In this document: one piece after another, positions 1-9,791 of the stretch
Layout of the letters: every line of letters begins with the position of its first letter
Numbering within the stretch: the stretch's first letter is position 1
Assembly (NCBI GenBank): GCA_030430575.1
Contig: JAUIKF010000043.1
Coordinates: 1-64,000 of the forward strand
DNA from: Bacteroidia bacterium
Lineage (GTDB): Bacteria > Bacteroidota > Bacteroidia > J057
Reading direction: 5' to 3'
DNA: 64,000 nucleotides
Notes under the pieces: generated by a model
What the model was told of the DNA's origin: nothing
Databases searched by the model: none
What the model saw: the letters and a program-made list of their open reading frames with translations, nothing else
Translations under genes and position numbers: made by a program

Positions 1-147
1 TGAACAGAACCATCAACTTTCCCCGACAAAAGGGCTAGCTCTTTCTCTAACTCGGCAAATTCAACACTTGACATACTCGAAGCTAAGAATTTTTCCCTAT
101 TTTCAACAACCCCGCTGAATAGTTACATTGTAAAAACATATAGTGCA

Positions 148-2622
148 GTGGGTGCCATTTTACTAAAAAAAGGCGACCTAAAGGAAGCCCAAAAATTCCA
201 TAAACTCGCCCTCTCCAAAGGCATTACCCTTTTTTCACCAACAGATTTCAGAGTGGGCTACCTATACATGAACCTAGGATACAATTTCCTACGGTTAGAT
301 TCCCACCAACAAGCCCTCCCCCAATTCCACAAAGCCATTGCCGCCCTTTCCACAAGACTTCACACAAAAGAAGCCAAAGACGATATCACCAACTGCTATT
401 ATGGGATTACCCTTTGCCATTTGGGGTTGGATAACCTCGACAGTGCATTTCACTATATTGAAAAAGCAGAGAAGATCCAGCCCTATGAGGAGGCCTTTCG
501 GCCTTATATCAACATTGAAAATCGAGCGGAAGCCTTGGTTAAACAAGGGAAATACAAAGAGGCTTTGGGGTGCTTTAAGGAGGTTTTAAGGTTGCGCCTT
601 CCTCGCTTCAAATCTCGGATGGCCCATATAGAGATACTAGAGTCTCATCAGCGGATCGCAGATATGTATGTGGCATTAGGAGCTAATGATATTGCGTTAG
701 AGACCTACCAACAATCCATAGCATCTGTAAGTGAAGGGTTTGATTATGGGTATGGTCAGGTATATAACCTGCCACAGGCTGATCAAGTAAAATACCCCCT
801 CAATGTAACCCCTGTACTTGACCTGAAGGCGCAAGCTTTGGTTAATCGATATGGTGAATGTGGGGAGGCAAAGGATTTGCAACACGCACTCCAAACCTAT
901 TTTTTAGCAGATACCCTGATCACCCGTGCGCGTAATGGCCTGGTAAACGCTAATTCAAAACTGTTTTTTAATAAAAAAGTGAGAGTAGTATATGAACATG
1001 CGATAAGACTTTGCTTACTACTCCATAAGCAGACAAACGAAGAACAGTTTCTTGAATATGCCTTTATGTTTTCAGAAAGGAGCAAAGCGGCCTTGTTACA
1101 ATTTGGTCTTCAGGAAGCAGGTGCAAAACTTTCAGGAGGGGTCCCCGATAGCTTATTGGAACAGGAAAATCAGCTAAGGGTTAACATCTCTTTTTATCAA
1201 GATCGGCTTTTTAGGGGTAAAAATCCTAACAGTAAGGTAGACAGTACGACACTTGTAATGTGGGAGAATACCCTGTTTGATCAGGAACAAAAATACAAGG
1301 CATTAATTGAAAAATTGGAAATCAATTACCCCGCCTATTACCAGTTGAAGTACAACGCTCAAACCCTTTCTGCTCAAGAGGCCATTAGAAATATCCCCAA
1401 TCAAAAAACAGGGATTGTTTCCTATTTTCAGGGCGATAGTGTGATGTATGTATTTTGTCTGAGTAAAAAGGGAATTCAAGTGCATCCTGTTGTAGAGAAT
1501 CGGGCAATCAATCAAAATGCAGAAACACTTGTTCAACAACTCCATACCCCTTCTCATAATCTAGCGGGATTAATCGCCTTTTCTACAGCATCTCACGCTT
1601 TGTATCAACAACTGTTAAGTCCCGTTATTACTGAACAGTCTTCTGAGCCTGGAAGCCTTCTTTATACCAACCTTATTATTATCCCTGACGGCAAATTGGG
1701 ATTTGTTCCTTTTGAAACACTTTTGACCCAACCATTTGATGACTCGTTACTGTCTGATGGTTCAGGTGCTACACGGGCATATCGCGACCTTAAATATCTA
1801 GGTCACGATACCCAAGTGCAATATGCTTATTCGGCGACCCTTCTTTTTCAACCAGTAGCTTTCAAGGCAAAACCTGAACAAAAGTTGGTAGCTTTTGCCC
1901 CTGCTTATGAGGGACAATTAACATTGACCTCGAATCAGCCCCAAGTAAAATCGATTGCAGCTAAGGTGGGTGGAAATGTGATTCTTGGCAAGAATGCTAC
2001 AGAAGCTGTTTTTAAACGAATAGCTCCTAAAGCTGACATTCTTCACCTAGCTATGCATGGCATGGCCAATGCCCATTCTCCCATGTTCTCACATTTACTA
2101 TTCTCCCCCAATTCAGAAGCACCTCGGGATACCTTGCAACTTACCCAAGAAGATAGCTTGAATAGATTAGATGATGGTAAACTTCATGCCTATGAGCTAT
2201 ATAATATGAGGTTAAATGCAGATTTAGCCGTTCTCGCTGCTTGTGAATCTGGTTATGGGAAATTGGAAAAAAGTGAAGGAATCATGAGCCTGGCGCGTGC
2301 TTTCAAGTATGCAGGCTGCTCAAATGTAATTATGAGCTTATGGAAAGCAGAGGCTCATGCTACAAACGAATTGATGGGTAATTTTTACGACCAAATTGCC
2401 AAAGCTACATCTACCCCCAAGGCACTTCAAAAAGCTCGAAAGCAATATTTAGAACAAGCTCTTCCAGATCAAGTTCACCCACATTTCTGGGGTAATTTTG
2501 TCTTGTGGGGAGATGGAAATGAGCTTAAACCACCAAACTATTGGGTTTATGGTTGGATCAGTCTGATGGTAGCTGTTGTGATGCTAGGGATTTTCTGGAA
2601 GAAAAGCTATCAAGCTAGGTAG
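148..2622 (+). CDS. TPR/CHAT-domain caspase-like protease with C-terminal membrane anchor
   Basis: Large protein made of N-terminal tetratricopeptide repeats (about residues 1-330) followed by a CHAT (caspase HetF-associated with TPRs) peptidase-like domain (about 400-795). The expected catalytic dyad is visible: His637 in LHLAMHG and Cys699 in LAACESG, with the typical SLWKA strand after it. A hydrophobic segment near residues 800-818 followed by KKSYQAR suggests a C-terminal tail anchor. The start is uncertain: GTG 148 is the only usable start in frame, yet the frame upstream (bases 4-147) also reads like TPR sequence (…NSYIVKTYSAVG) and is closed only by a TGA at bases 1-3. The gene is therefore either truncated at the 5' end or carries a stop or frameshift at the window edge. 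CHAT proteins are proposed to act in proteolytic signalling or cell death; the substrate is unknown. Confidence 0.85.
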   Translation: MGAILLKKGDLKEAQKFHKLALSKGITLFSPTDFRVGYLYMNLGYNFLRLDSHQQALPQFHKAIAALSTRLHTKEAKDDITNCYYGITLCHLGLDNLDSAFHYIEKAEKIQPYEEAFRPYINIENRAEALVKQGKYKEALGCFKEVLRLRLPRFKSRMAHIEILESHQRIADMYVALGANDIALETYQQSIASVSEGFDYGYGQVYNLPQADQVKYPLNVTPVLDLKAQALVNRYGECGEAKDLQHALQTYFLADTLITRARNGLVNANSKLFFNKKVRVVYEHAIRLCLLLHKQTNEEQFLEYAFMFSERSKAALLQFGLQEAGAKLSGGVPDSLLEQENQLRVNISFYQDRLFRGKNPNSKVDSTTLVMWENTLFDQEQKYKALIEKLEINYPAYYQLKYNAQTLSAQEAIRNIPNQKTGIVSYFQGDSVMYVFCLSKKGIQVHPVVENRAINQNAETLVQQLHTPSHNLAGLIAFSTASHALYQQLLSPVITEQSSEPGSLLYTNLIIIPDGKLGFVPFETLLTQPFDDSLLSDGSGATRAYRDLKYLGHDTQVQYAYSATLLFQPVAFKAKPEQKLVAFAPAYEGQLTLTSNQPQVKSIAAKVGGNVILGKNATEAVFKRIAPKADILHLAMHGMANAHSPMFSHLLFSPNSEAPRDTLQLTQEDSLNRLDDGKLHAYELYNMRLNADLAVLAACESGYGKLEKSEGIMSLARAFKYAGCSNVIMSLWKAEAHATNELMGNFYDQIAKATSTPKALQKARKQYLEQALPDQVHPHFWGNFVLWGDGNELKPPNYWVYGWISLMVAVVMLGIFWKKSYQAR

Positions 2623-2722
2623 AAAAGTCCCCCCACGGTTCCAAAACCTACAGGAACTCATTAGCCAAAATCATTTATTAAATTGCCCTCAGACAATCGA
2701 ACCCTCGGACGTTCGAACTTTC

Positions 2723-5700
2723 TCAGTACCCCAACACAGGACTCAACCAGCGCTCCATCTCCTCCAGGCTAATGCCTTTGCGCTCGGCGAGGTCTCCGAC
2801 CTGCTCTTTGGTGATTTTACCCAATCCAAAATACCGTGATTTAGGATGTGAGAAATAAAGCCCACTGACCGAAGCCGCTGGATACATCGCAAGACTCTCC
2901 GTGAGGGAGATACCCGTATGTCCTTCCACATCGAGGAGTTGAAAAAGCGTGATCTTTTCCGTGTGGTCTGGGTTCGCGGGATAGCCAGGTGCGGGGCGGA
3001 TACCGTCGTATTTCTCACGGATGAGTTCTTCTGTAGAAAGATCTTCGGCAGGGCTATAGCCCCAAAATTCGGTGCGGACACGCTTGTGCATCAGCTCGGC
3101 AAATGCCTCTGCCAGGCGGTCGGCGAGGGCCTTGACCATGATGGCATTATAGTCGTCATGAGCATCCACAAACCGCTGGACATGGGGTTCGATCCCAGTA
3201 CCAGCAGTCACGGCAAAGCCGCCGATGTAGTCGGGAATCCCTGACACTTTAGGCGCAACAAAGTCTGAAAGGCAGACATTGGGAATGCCACTCTTCTTGA
3301 TGCCTTGCTGGCGTGGATTGTAAAAGCGGGCGATGATTTCCTTACGCGTGTCATCGGCATATACTTCAATGTCGTCGTGGTCGACGGTATTAGCAGGGAA
3401 TAAGCCGACGGCGGCGCTGGCAGTAAGCCATTTTTCCTTAATGATTTCATGCAGCATGTCTTGCGCATCTGAAAATAGCTTGCGCGCCTCTTCGCCTTTT
3501 TCAGGATGATCCAGAATCTGAGGATAGCGACCACTCAGTTGCCAGGTCTGGAAGAATGGCGTCCAGTCGATATAGCGGCTGATTTCGCCTAGGTCATAAT
3601 TATCAAAATATTGAACACCGAGTTTGTTCGGCGTTTGTGCGACGCCTTCGTTCCAGTCGATTTCAACTTTATTGGCGCGGGCATCAGCAAGTGGGGTGTA
3701 GTTCTTGGCGGCCTGGCGCGCCTTATGGCCTACGCGCATCTCAGCATAAGCTGTTTTTTGTTCTTGTACCAAAGTGTCTTTCACCCCTTCTTCCTCACTC
3801 AGCAATTTATTGGCTACTGGGACAGCTTTGGAGGCATCCAGGACATGGACTACAGGCCCGCTGTATTCGGGATCTATCTTCACAGCAGTGTGGATGCGTG
3901 AGGTCGTAGCACCGCCTATCAAAAGGGGAATGTCCATCCCACGCAGTTCCATCTCTTTGGCGATAAAGACCATTTCATCTAGTGATGGCGTAATCAAGCC
4001 GCTCAAGCCGATCAAGTCTACCTTTTCCTCCACAGCCTTTTCAAGAATCTTATTCATGGGCACCATGACCCCCATGTCGATAACTTCATAGTTATTACAG
4101 CCCAATACAACGCCTACGATGTTTTTGCCAATATCATGGACATCTCCTTTGACAGTCGCCATCAGGACTTTCCCCGCCGTCTGGGCATCATCTCCTGCCT
4201 TTTCTGCTTCCATGAATGGCAACAAATGCGCAACCGCTCGTTTCATCACGCGGGCACTTTTGACGACCTGTGGCAAGAACATTTTGCCCGAACCAAACAA
4301 ATCCCCTACAATACTCATCCCATCCATCAAAGGCCCTTCGATGACATGCAGCGGGCGTGGGAAATTCAAGCGCGCTTCTTCGGTGTCTTCGACGATATAG
4401 TCCACGATACCATTGACGAGGGCATGGGCGAGTCGTTTCTCGACGGGCTCTTTTCGCCAGGCTTCGTCTTTGACGATCTTTTTACCATTTTGCTTCACCG
4501 TCGCTGCAAAGCTCACCAACTCTTCTGTTGCGTCATTGTGACGGTTGAGAACGACGTCTTCGACTTTGCCGAGCATATCTTGCGGAATCTGGTCATAGAC
4601 CTGGACCAAGCCCGCATTTACGATGCCCATGTCCATGCCTGCGTTGATGGCATGGTAGAGGAAAACGGAGTGCATGGCTTCTCTCAACGCATTATTTCCC
4701 CTAAACGAAAAGGAAACATTACTTACCCCGCCACTGACCATGGCATGGGGAAGGTTCTCCTTGATCCACTTGGTCGCACGGATAAAGTCTACTGCATAAT
4801 TGTTGTGCTCTTCGATACCGGTAGCGATAGCGAAGATATTGGGATCAAAAATAATATCGTGTGGAGGAAATCCGACTTCGTCTACCAAAATGCGGTACGC
4901 GCGCTCGCATATCTCGATGCGACGCTCGTAGCTGTCGGCCTGGCCGTCTTCATCGAAGGCCATCACAACGGCGGCCGCGCCGTATTTCTTCACCTTTTTG
5001 GCTTGTTCGACAAAAGCCTCCTTGCCTTCTTTGAGCGAAATGGAGTTTACCACCCCTTTGCCCTGAATGCACTTTAAACCTGCTTCTATCACCTCCCATT
5101 TGGATGAGTCCACCATGATCGGCACCCGCGAAATATCGGGCTCTGCAGCGATGAGGTTCAGGAATTTCACCATCGCCTCTTTGGAGTCGAGCATGCCTTC
5201 GTCCATGTTGACATCGATGATCTGGGCACCATTTTCGACTTGTTGACGCGCCACAGAGAGGGCGTCATCGTATTTGTTTTGCTTAATGAGTTTGGCAAAA
5301 CGCATAGAACCCGTCACATTGGTCCGTTCACCTACATTGACAAAATTGGTCTCAGAAGTGATAACCAGCGGCTCCAGACCGCTGAAACGTGTTCGCTGCG
5401 GCACTTCGGGAATCACCCGTGGCTTGTGCTTCGCGGCTTCTTTCGCGAGTTCGCGAATGTGGTCGGGTGTGGTGCCACAGCAGCCCCCCACAATATTGAC
5501 GATGCCTTCGCCGAGGAATTCTCCCAACAGCCGCGCCGTCTCCTGGGCCGTTTCGTCATACTCCCCAAATTCGTTGGGGAGGCCTGCATTGGGATAGGCG
5601 CTTACGGGGATACCCGCGATGCGCGAAAGCGTCTTGATGTATGGCTTCAACTGCTTGGCGCCCAAAGCACAATTCAGGCCAATACTTAGCAATTCGACAT

Positions 5701-6409
5701 GAGACATGGAGATGAAGAATGCTTCTACGACTTGACCAGAAAGCGTCCTGCCACTCGCATCTGTGATGGTGCCTGAGACCATCACAGGGAGTTTGGTCCC
5801 TGTTTCCTCTGCATATTGCTCAATGGCATATAAAGCCGCTTTTGCATTCAGGGTATCAAAAATGGTCTCTACCAATAAAATATCCGCCCCTCCTTCTACC
5901 AGTCCGCGAACCTGATCGTAATACGCTTGCTTGAGGTCGTCAAAGGTGACATTCCTGAAGCCAGGGTCATTCACATCTGGAGAAAGGGAAGCTGCGCGGG
6001 TAGTTGGGCCTAGCGCACCTGCGACAAAACGCGGTTTGTCAGGGTTCTTGGCGGTGAACTCATCGGCGGCTTCGCGCGCGATTTTGGCAGATGCGAGGTT
6101 CAATTCGTATGAAAGGTCCTGCATCTGGTAATCCGCCTGAGAGACGGCATTGGCACTGAAAGTATTCGTTTCTATGATGTCCGAACCCGCCTCCATGTAT
6201 TCGCAGTGAATGGCCTTGATGATGTCAGGCCGTGTAAGGGAAAGGAGATCGTTATTGCCCTGAACGGGATGCGGAAAGTCCTTGAACCGCTCTCCTCGAT
6301 AGCCCGCTTCATCGAGTTTATATCGTTGAATCATGGTGCCCATGGCACCGTCCATTACAAGAATTCGCTGTTGTATCAGCTGGGTGAGCTGATCTTTGAT
6401 AGGATGCAT
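2723..6409 (-). CDS. metH: Cobalamin-dependent methionine synthase
   Basis: Catalyses methyl transfer from 5-methyltetrahydrofolate to homocysteine via methylcobalamin. All four modules are present in 1228 aa: the homocysteine domain with zinc ligands Cys247 (LNCALG) and Cys310-Cys311 (GGCCGT), the same numbering as the E. coli enzyme; the pterin-binding domain ([11 protein letters not shown]); the B12 domain with lower-ligand His758 in DVHDIG; and the C-terminal AdoMet reactivation domain with its [12 protein letters not shown] motif. The start at 6409 is an ATG with a normal N-terminus ([11 protein letters not shown]). It is a single gene, convergent with the CHAT gene. No cobalamin or SAM riboswitch was recognised upstream, but a TAnnTTTG promoter box lies 30 bases before the start. 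Confidence 0.98.
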   Translation of the reverse strand: MHPIKDQLTQLIQQRILVMDGAMGTMIQRYKLDEAGYRGERFKDFPHPVQGNNDLLSLTRPDIIKAIHCEYMEAGSDIIETNTFSANAVSQADYQMQDLSYELNLASAKIAREAADEFTAKNPDKPRFVAGALGPTTRAASLSPDVNDPGFRNVTFDDLKQAYYDQVRGLVEGGADILLVETIFDTLNAKAALYAIEQYAEETGTKLPVMVSGTITDASGRTLSGQVVEAFFISMSHVELLSIGLNCALGAKQLKPYIKTLSRIAGIPVSAYPNAGLPNEFGEYDETAQETARLLGEFLGEGIVNIVGGCCGTTPDHIRELAKEAAKHKPRVIPEVPQRTRFSGLEPLVITSETNFVNVGERTNVTGSMRFAKLIKQNKYDDALSVARQQVENGAQIIDVNMDEGMLDSKEAMVKFLNLIAAEPDISRVPIMVDSSKWEVIEAGLKCIQGKGVVNSISLKEGKEAFVEQAKKVKKYGAAAVVMAFDEDGQADSYERRIEICERAYRILVDEVGFPPHDIIFDPNIFAIATGIEEHNNYAVDFIRATKWIKENLPHAMVSGGVSNVSFSFRGNNALREAMHSVFLYHAINAGMDMGIVNAGLVQVYDQIPQDMLGKVEDVVLNRHNDATEELVSFAATVKQNGKKIVKDEAWRKEPVEKRLAHALVNGIVDYIVEDTEEARLNFPRPLHVIEGPLMDGMSIVGDLFGSGKMFLPQVVKSARVMKRAVAHLLPFMEAEKAGDDAQTAGKVLMATVKGDVHDIGKNIVGVVLGCNNYEVIDMGVMVPMNKILEKAVEEKVDLIGLSGLITPSLDEMVFIAKEMELRGMDIPLLIGGATTSRIHTAVKIDPEYSGPVVHVLDASKAVPVANKLLSEEEGVKDTLVQEQKTAYAEMRVGHKARQAAKNYTPLADARANKVEIDWNEGVAQTPNKLGVQYFDNYDLGEISRYIDWTPFFQTWQLSGRYPQILDHPEKGEEARKLFSDAQDMLHEIIKEKWLTASAAVGLFPANTVDHDDIEVYADDTRKEIIARFYNPRQQGIKKSGIPNVCLSDFVAPKVSGIPDYIGGFAVTAGTGIEPHVQRFVDAHDDYNAIMVKALADRLAEAFAELMHKRVRTEFWGYSPAEDLSTEELIREKYDGIRPAPGYPANPDHTEKITLFQLLDVEGHTGISLTESLAMYPAASVSGLYFSHPKSRYFGLGKITKEQVGDLAERKGISLEEMERWLSPVLGY

Positions 6410-6438
6410 ATCTTACTTTCACTAATTTTTGAGGAAAG

Positions 6439-6446
6439 CAAAGATA
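6439..6446 (-). promoter_or_regulatory. -7 box of metH promoter
   Basis: On the minus strand the sequence reads TATCTTTG followed by C, an exact match to the Bacteroidota -7 element TAnnTTTG. A transcript starting about 7 bases downstream would give metH a leader of roughly 20 bases. No clear -33 TTG was found at the ideal spacing, so the assignment rests on one element and its position. Confidence 0.5.
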
Positions 6447-6612
6447 GGGAGAATTAAGAATTAAAAATGGAGAAAGAAGCAGGAATTGAGAAATTAGGGT
6501 GAGAAGTATGCATGTTAAAGATGAAGCTTGGTAAGGCATCTGTTTTTATCCTTCATCCTTATCATACTTTAGCCCTGATAGATTAACCTGTTTACCCTTG
6601 GGACATTTTTTG

Positions 6613-6690
6613 AACCATATAAGGCATTTAAGGGCATTTAAGGTCAAAATCGCGCACCTTCTTATATGTTCTTATATGCCTTATATGGTT
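6613..6690. repeat. Imperfect 78-bp palindrome between metH and the sigma-factor operon
   Basis: The outer arms AACCATATAAGGCA (6613-6626) and TGCCTTATATGGTT (6677-6690) are perfectly complementary. The complementarity continues inwards with mismatches through repeated CATnTAAG units, giving a stem of about 30 bp. It lies in the 301-base gap between metH and the downstream end of the anti-sigma-like gene, where I see no other gene. It may be a terminator-like or dispersed palindromic element. Confidence 0.6.
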
Positions 6691-6710
6691 TAATTAACAC
6701 AGCTTTTCCC

Positions 6711-7469
6711 TCAGTCTAAAGGATAATCCCTAATTCCCTGCAACAACTTTTCCGCATCTACCTTTCTTCTAGGATCTTGGATTTTTTCTAAAAAAGGAAC
6801 AGCGGCTTGCGCATTGCCATGTCGAATATGCGCCAAAGCGGTATACCAATCTGCCGCTTCGCGGTAGAGTCCTTCAATCGTCGAGAAACTATTGATAGCA
6901 AGTTCGTAGTTGGGCGGAGTTTGATAAAGGAAGGAAAGGCCGAGGTAAAAGGCTGTCTCTGGCAGGCTATCGCCATTGGCGATCATTCTATTCAGGAGGG
7001 AAGCGGCCGTTTCATATTGTCCCTGTGCATACGCCACGCGGGCTTCGCGCCACTGCGCATCGCGCGTTTCATTACCCATGACGGGAGACGGAGCGGGATA
7101 AGGCGTAGTCAAATGCGCTTGGGCGAGTTGCTGAGGGGAAAGGTCGGTTTTGGGCCAAAGGATAAAGGTTAACGTTGCCAAGAGCAGGATCGCCGCAGCG
7201 ATGCTCATGATCCTTGTCGTGGCATTGCCAAAAGAGAGGATGCGCGCCTGCGGCTTCTCGGGAGTCAATCCTTGACTCGTCACCAGCTCCGCAAAATGCG
7301 CTTTTTGCGCTACCTGATAGCTACCGCGCAGCGCCAGGTAGAGGTCGAGTTCTTCGCGAAGGGCTTCGTCCTCCTTGAGCTGCTGCTCAAAGGCCGTTAG
7401 GGCCTCTGCAGTAAGTTCGCCATGCGCGAACTTGCGGATCAGGGTCGATTGTGTAGGTTCGTTTGCCAT
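6711..7469 (-). CDS. Membrane-anchored TPR protein, probable anti-sigma partner
   Basis: A 252-aa protein starting at ATG 7469, four bases after the stop of the sigma-factor gene; a longer frame exists but would overlap that gene by more than 100 bases. The N-terminal cytoplasmic part (about 1-80) has the acidic helical look of anti-sigma N-termini (LIRKFAHGELTAEALTAFEQ). One transmembrane segment follows at about 88-106, then a C-terminal part with TPR-like helices (REARVAYAQGQYETAASLLN, AINSFSTIEGLYREAADWYTALAHI). Topology and operon context suggest that it sequesters or senses for the sigma factor. No anti-sigma family signature such as a ZAS zinc motif is visible, so the function is inferred. 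Confidence 0.75.
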   Translation of the reverse strand: MANEPTQSTLIRKFAHGELTAEALTAFEQQLKEDEALREELDLYLALRGSYQVAQKAHFAELVTSQGLTPEKPQARILSFGNATTRIMSIAAAILLLATLTFILWPKTDLSPQQLAQAHLTTPYPAPSPVMGNETRDAQWREARVAYAQGQYETAASLLNRMIANGDSLPETAFYLGLSFLYQTPPNYELAINSFSTIEGLYREAADWYTALAHIRHGNAQAAVPFLEKIQDPRRKVDAEKLLQGIRDYPLD

Positions 7470-7473
7470 GTCA

Positions 7474-8067
7474 TTAAAAGCTTTCTGGTTGAGCGAGCAA
7501 CTGCTGAACAAGGCTTTTGAGTTCCTGTTTACATCTGGATTTTTTGTCACTGACCACCCGCGCATTCTTGAATCCAAACTTCTCCGCCAAGAATCGCGGC
7601 TTGATGCCCAGTGCGATGCTATCGGTCAGGAGGTTCCGACAAATCTCATCAAGGCGTGCCATCGCCTTTTGCAAGGCCAGCAATCGCGTCTGCTGACCAG
7701 TCTCCAAGCCGTAGCGGTCTTCCCGCGCTACGAGGGGGTCGTACTCGTCGGGAGGCGTCTGCGCCAGGTCATGCAGGTAGGCTTCGGATCGTTCCAAGGC
7801 AGTTTTTGCCTTGCGTTTCCGTTCGAGGAAAAAATTGATCGCGATGCGTTGGAGGTACGCTTTTACATTGCTATTCTCCACGCTTCCTTCAATCACCTTG
7901 TCCTGAAACCGCAGGACCGTGTCGGTATAGATCTCCTGCGCTTCGTCCTGCGGGCATCGGTATTTGTACACCAATACCCCCGTGACATGACCATAGTACG
8001 CGGTATAGAGCGAATTCAAGGCTGCTTTGTAGCCAGCTGCCAACTGACGGAATGATTGCTCAGTCAT
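7474..8067 (-). CDS. ECF-like sigma-70 family RNA polymerase sigma factor
   Basis: A 197-aa protein with a region-2-like segment (about 12-85: YKAALNSLYTAYYGHVTGVL, then NVKAYLQRIAINFFLERKRK) and a region-4-like C-terminal helix-turn-helix (about 130-190: FLAEKFGFKNARVVSDKKSR). It belongs to the divergent ECF-like sigma factors common in Bacteroidota. ATG 8067 (MTEQSF) is preferred over the GTG at 8091, because homologous N-termini begin close to the region-2 helix. It is followed after four bases by the membrane TPR gene, so the two form an operon. The pair lies 5 kb from a TPR/CHAT protease gene, a combination also seen elsewhere in the phylum. Confidence 0.82.
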   Translation of the reverse strand: MTEQSFRQLAAGYKAALNSLYTAYYGHVTGVLVYKYRCPQDEAQEIYTDTVLRFQDKVIEGSVENSNVKAYLQRIAINFFLERKRKAKTALERSEAYLHDLAQTPPDEYDPLVAREDRYGLETGQQTRLLALQKAMARLDEICRNLLTDSIALGIKPRFLAEKFGFKNARVVSDKKSRCKQELKSLVQQLLAQPESF

Positions 8068-8157
8068 GTTGCGTTCAACCTTATAATGCACATGGGAAGG
8101 AATGTAAGTGGGGGGCTTAAATATACTTTTATGAGACTTGAATAATCACTTTGTGTT

Positions 8158-8182
8158 GTTACTTTTTTTAGAAAAAAGTAAC
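8158..8182. repeat. Tight hairpin GTTAC-T6/A6-GTAAC, dispersed element
   Basis: Perfect 11-bp arms (GTTACTTTTTT and AAAAAAGTAAC) around a three-base TAG loop. A second, degraded copy with the same left arm lies at 17161-17180. Upstream of the sigma gene it could act as a terminator, but the recurrence suggests a dispersed repeat. The small open frame running through it is not supported as a gene. Confidence 0.65.
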
Positions 8183-8265
8183 CAAAATCCTTCGGCTGGG
8201 CTCAGGACAGGAATCGAAACGGGCCAACCAAGGCCAACGCTGCAATCCATCCGCGCGCGCCCGTT

Positions 8266-8601
8266 TCATCCCAGCCGCACATTTTTTTCGAATTTATCCC
8301 AAAGTTGCTGGATGGACTGTGGCTGTGTGTAACATCGGAAATCTGATTTAGGGACGTTAAATAAATTACTGCAAAACTGCAGGGTTACAGGGTCTAGATA
8401 GCGTATTTGTAAAACTTCTTTTTTAATCCATTCCAAGCCATATAATCTCACCAAAGTAAACCAGTCCCTCAGTCGCCCTCGGGTAATTACACGTTCAATG
8501 ATGAAACGAGCATGTTGATCCCTGTCAAGTGTATCTTCATTTATATCCCAGAAGAGGTTTGGAGAGAAAGACGAGCTGATGTTATTTTTAGGCTCTTTCA
8601 T
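8266..8601 (-). CDS. DUF6922-like small protein
   Basis: A 111-aa soluble protein from ATG 8601 (MKEPKN); a TTG three codons earlier is less likely. The N-terminal signature SPNLFWDINEDTLDRDQHAR followed by IIERVITRGRLRDW resembles the DUF6922 family of Bacteroidota, whose members often lie beside nucleotidyl-transferase/AbiEii-type toxin genes and may be antitoxin-like. Here no such partner is adjacent, so it is either solitary or the remnant of a module. The family call is from memory of the motif; the function is not known. Confidence 0.65.
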   Translation of the reverse strand: MKEPKNNISSSFSPNLFWDINEDTLDRDQHARFIIERVITRGRLRDWFTLVRLYGLEWIKKEVLQIRYLDPVTLQFCSNLFNVPKSDFRCYTQPQSIQQLWDKFEKNVRLG

Positions 8602-8778
8602 TTTTATCAAAAGCGGTACTGTATTATAAATTATTCCCCTTTATAGGGATATTTTATTTAGGATAAAGTTACGAAATAGTTGGGAAAATGCCGAGTTGAG
8701 GGTGATTTTGAGGGCTGACATTAGGGTGAATTTTGGGAATGATGCGTTAGGTTAATGCTTTTATTTGGGAGTCATTAT

Positions 8779-9282
8779 TCAATTAGCCAACAACTCCTCA
8801 ATTCCTTTTTTATAAATGGTCAATGCCATATCATCAGGACTTCTTCCATGCAGATTCTTATGAAAAGGATCTGCTCCATTAGTGAGTAGTAACCTCACGA
8901 GTTCAAAGTTCCTTTTTGCATTAAAAAAGGCGGTCCACAATGGAGAATTCCCATGTTCATCCTGAATATTCGGATTGGCTCCATTTTTCAGTAGCATTGT
9001 AGCTGCCTTAAGGTCCTGACTTTGACCACAAAAATGTAGGGATGTATAACCAGTTCGATCTTGAAAGTTTACCTCTGCGCCTTTTTCAATCAACCACTTG
9101 AGTATTTCTATTTCACTGAATATTACAGACCAAATCAAAGCTGTTCGCTTGTATCCGTCATAGGCGTTGACGCCATGAGTTAAGACAATTTGGCTAATAG
9201 CTTGTTTATCGCCGTCCTCAATTAAATTCGCTAATTGAGTCAGATCTTCGTGAACGGAATAAGGCCTACCTCTCTTTCCCAT
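8779..9282 (-). CDS. Ankyrin-repeat protein
   Basis: A 167-aa cytoplasmic protein with about four ankyrin repeats (residues ~45-155), seen in RTALIWSVIFSEIEILKWLI, TGYTSLHFCGQSQDLKAATM, GNSPLWTAFFNAKRNFELVR and GRSPDDMALTIYKKGIEELL. Ankyrin repeats mediate protein binding; in bacteria such small proteins often serve as immunity or regulatory partners. Its ATG overlaps the end of the upstream unknown gene by 17 bases, so the two are probably translationally coupled and act together. Confidence 0.85.
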   Translation of the reverse strand: MGKRGRPYSVHEDLTQLANLIEDGDKQAISQIVLTHGVNAYDGYKRTALIWSVIFSEIEILKWLIEKGAEVNFQDRTGYTSLHFCGQSQDLKAATMLLKNGANPNIQDEHGNSPLWTAFFNAKRNFELVRLLLTNGADPFHKNLHGRSPDDMALTIYKKGIEELLAN

Positions 9283-9790
9283 AATTCTGTATCATTTTTC
9301 GCGCCTTCCTCCACCACCAAAACATCTTCCATCGGTGCTTAATCCCTCCTAACTCCCAATTGATGTCAAATTTCTCTTCATCATCTTTTCGATAAGGGGG
9401 AATAGTAATTTTGCTATGGAACATGGGTGCCCGATGACGGACTTTCTCAGCGTAGGCACTGTCAAGAGAAGATATAGGGTAATATTGAATTTCTATGAGG
9501 GTGATCCGTTTTTTTGCGTGATAGATATACAAGTTTACATCATACAAATTATCATAAATCTCTTCTAAGGTTGGCAGTATTTGCTCAAGTGTTTGAGGCG
9601 TTTTCAAAGAGTTTTGTTGTCTCCTCCTCCGTCTTTGCTCATGAAAATTTTCCTCTGTATCCTCAATTTCCGATAGAATGTACACACAATTGCTCGAAAA
9701 TTGATTCCAACAGCAGGCTTTTGCCACTTTGAACAGATTGGCTGTAGAAACTTGTATAGACTCCTTTAATGATTCTTGCAGATTATTCAT
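9266..9790 (-). CDS. Unknown protein coupled to the ankyrin gene
   Basis: A 174-aa protein of unrecognised family. ATG 9790 (MNNLQES) is chosen; a TTG at 9808 is possible. It contains a strongly basic stretch (EQRRRRRQQN) around residue 55 and an aromatic/basic C-terminus (HRWKMFWWWRKARKM). No signal peptide or membrane helix is seen. The start codon follows the stop of a short upstream frame by one base, and the stop overlaps the ankyrin gene. That arrangement looks like a toxin/immunity or effector/adaptor pair, but this is inference only. Confidence 0.65.
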   Translation of the reverse strand: MNNLQESLKESIQVSTANLFKVAKACCWNQFSSNCVYILSEIEDTEENFHEQRRRRRQQNSLKTPQTLEQILPTLEEIYDNLYDVNLYIYHAKKRITLIEIQYYPISSLDSAYAEKVRHRAPMFHSKITIPPYRKDDEEKFDINWELGGIKHRWKMFWWWRKARKMIQNYGKER

Positions 9791-9791
9791 C

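Noticed and set aside
4136-5077. 313-codon plus-strand frame inside metH
   Set aside because: Antisense shadow of metH; its translation has no domain character and metH is intact on the other strand.
6410-6710. Cobalamin or SAM riboswitch upstream of metH
   Set aside because: No B12-box or SAM-type core could be found; the promoter box leaves a leader of only about 20 bases, and the palindrome further up has a different structure.
8138-8332. 64-codon frame through the GTTAC hairpin
   Set aside because: It runs through a repeat and into the DUF6922-like gene on the other strand; such frames accompany this repeat and are not genes.
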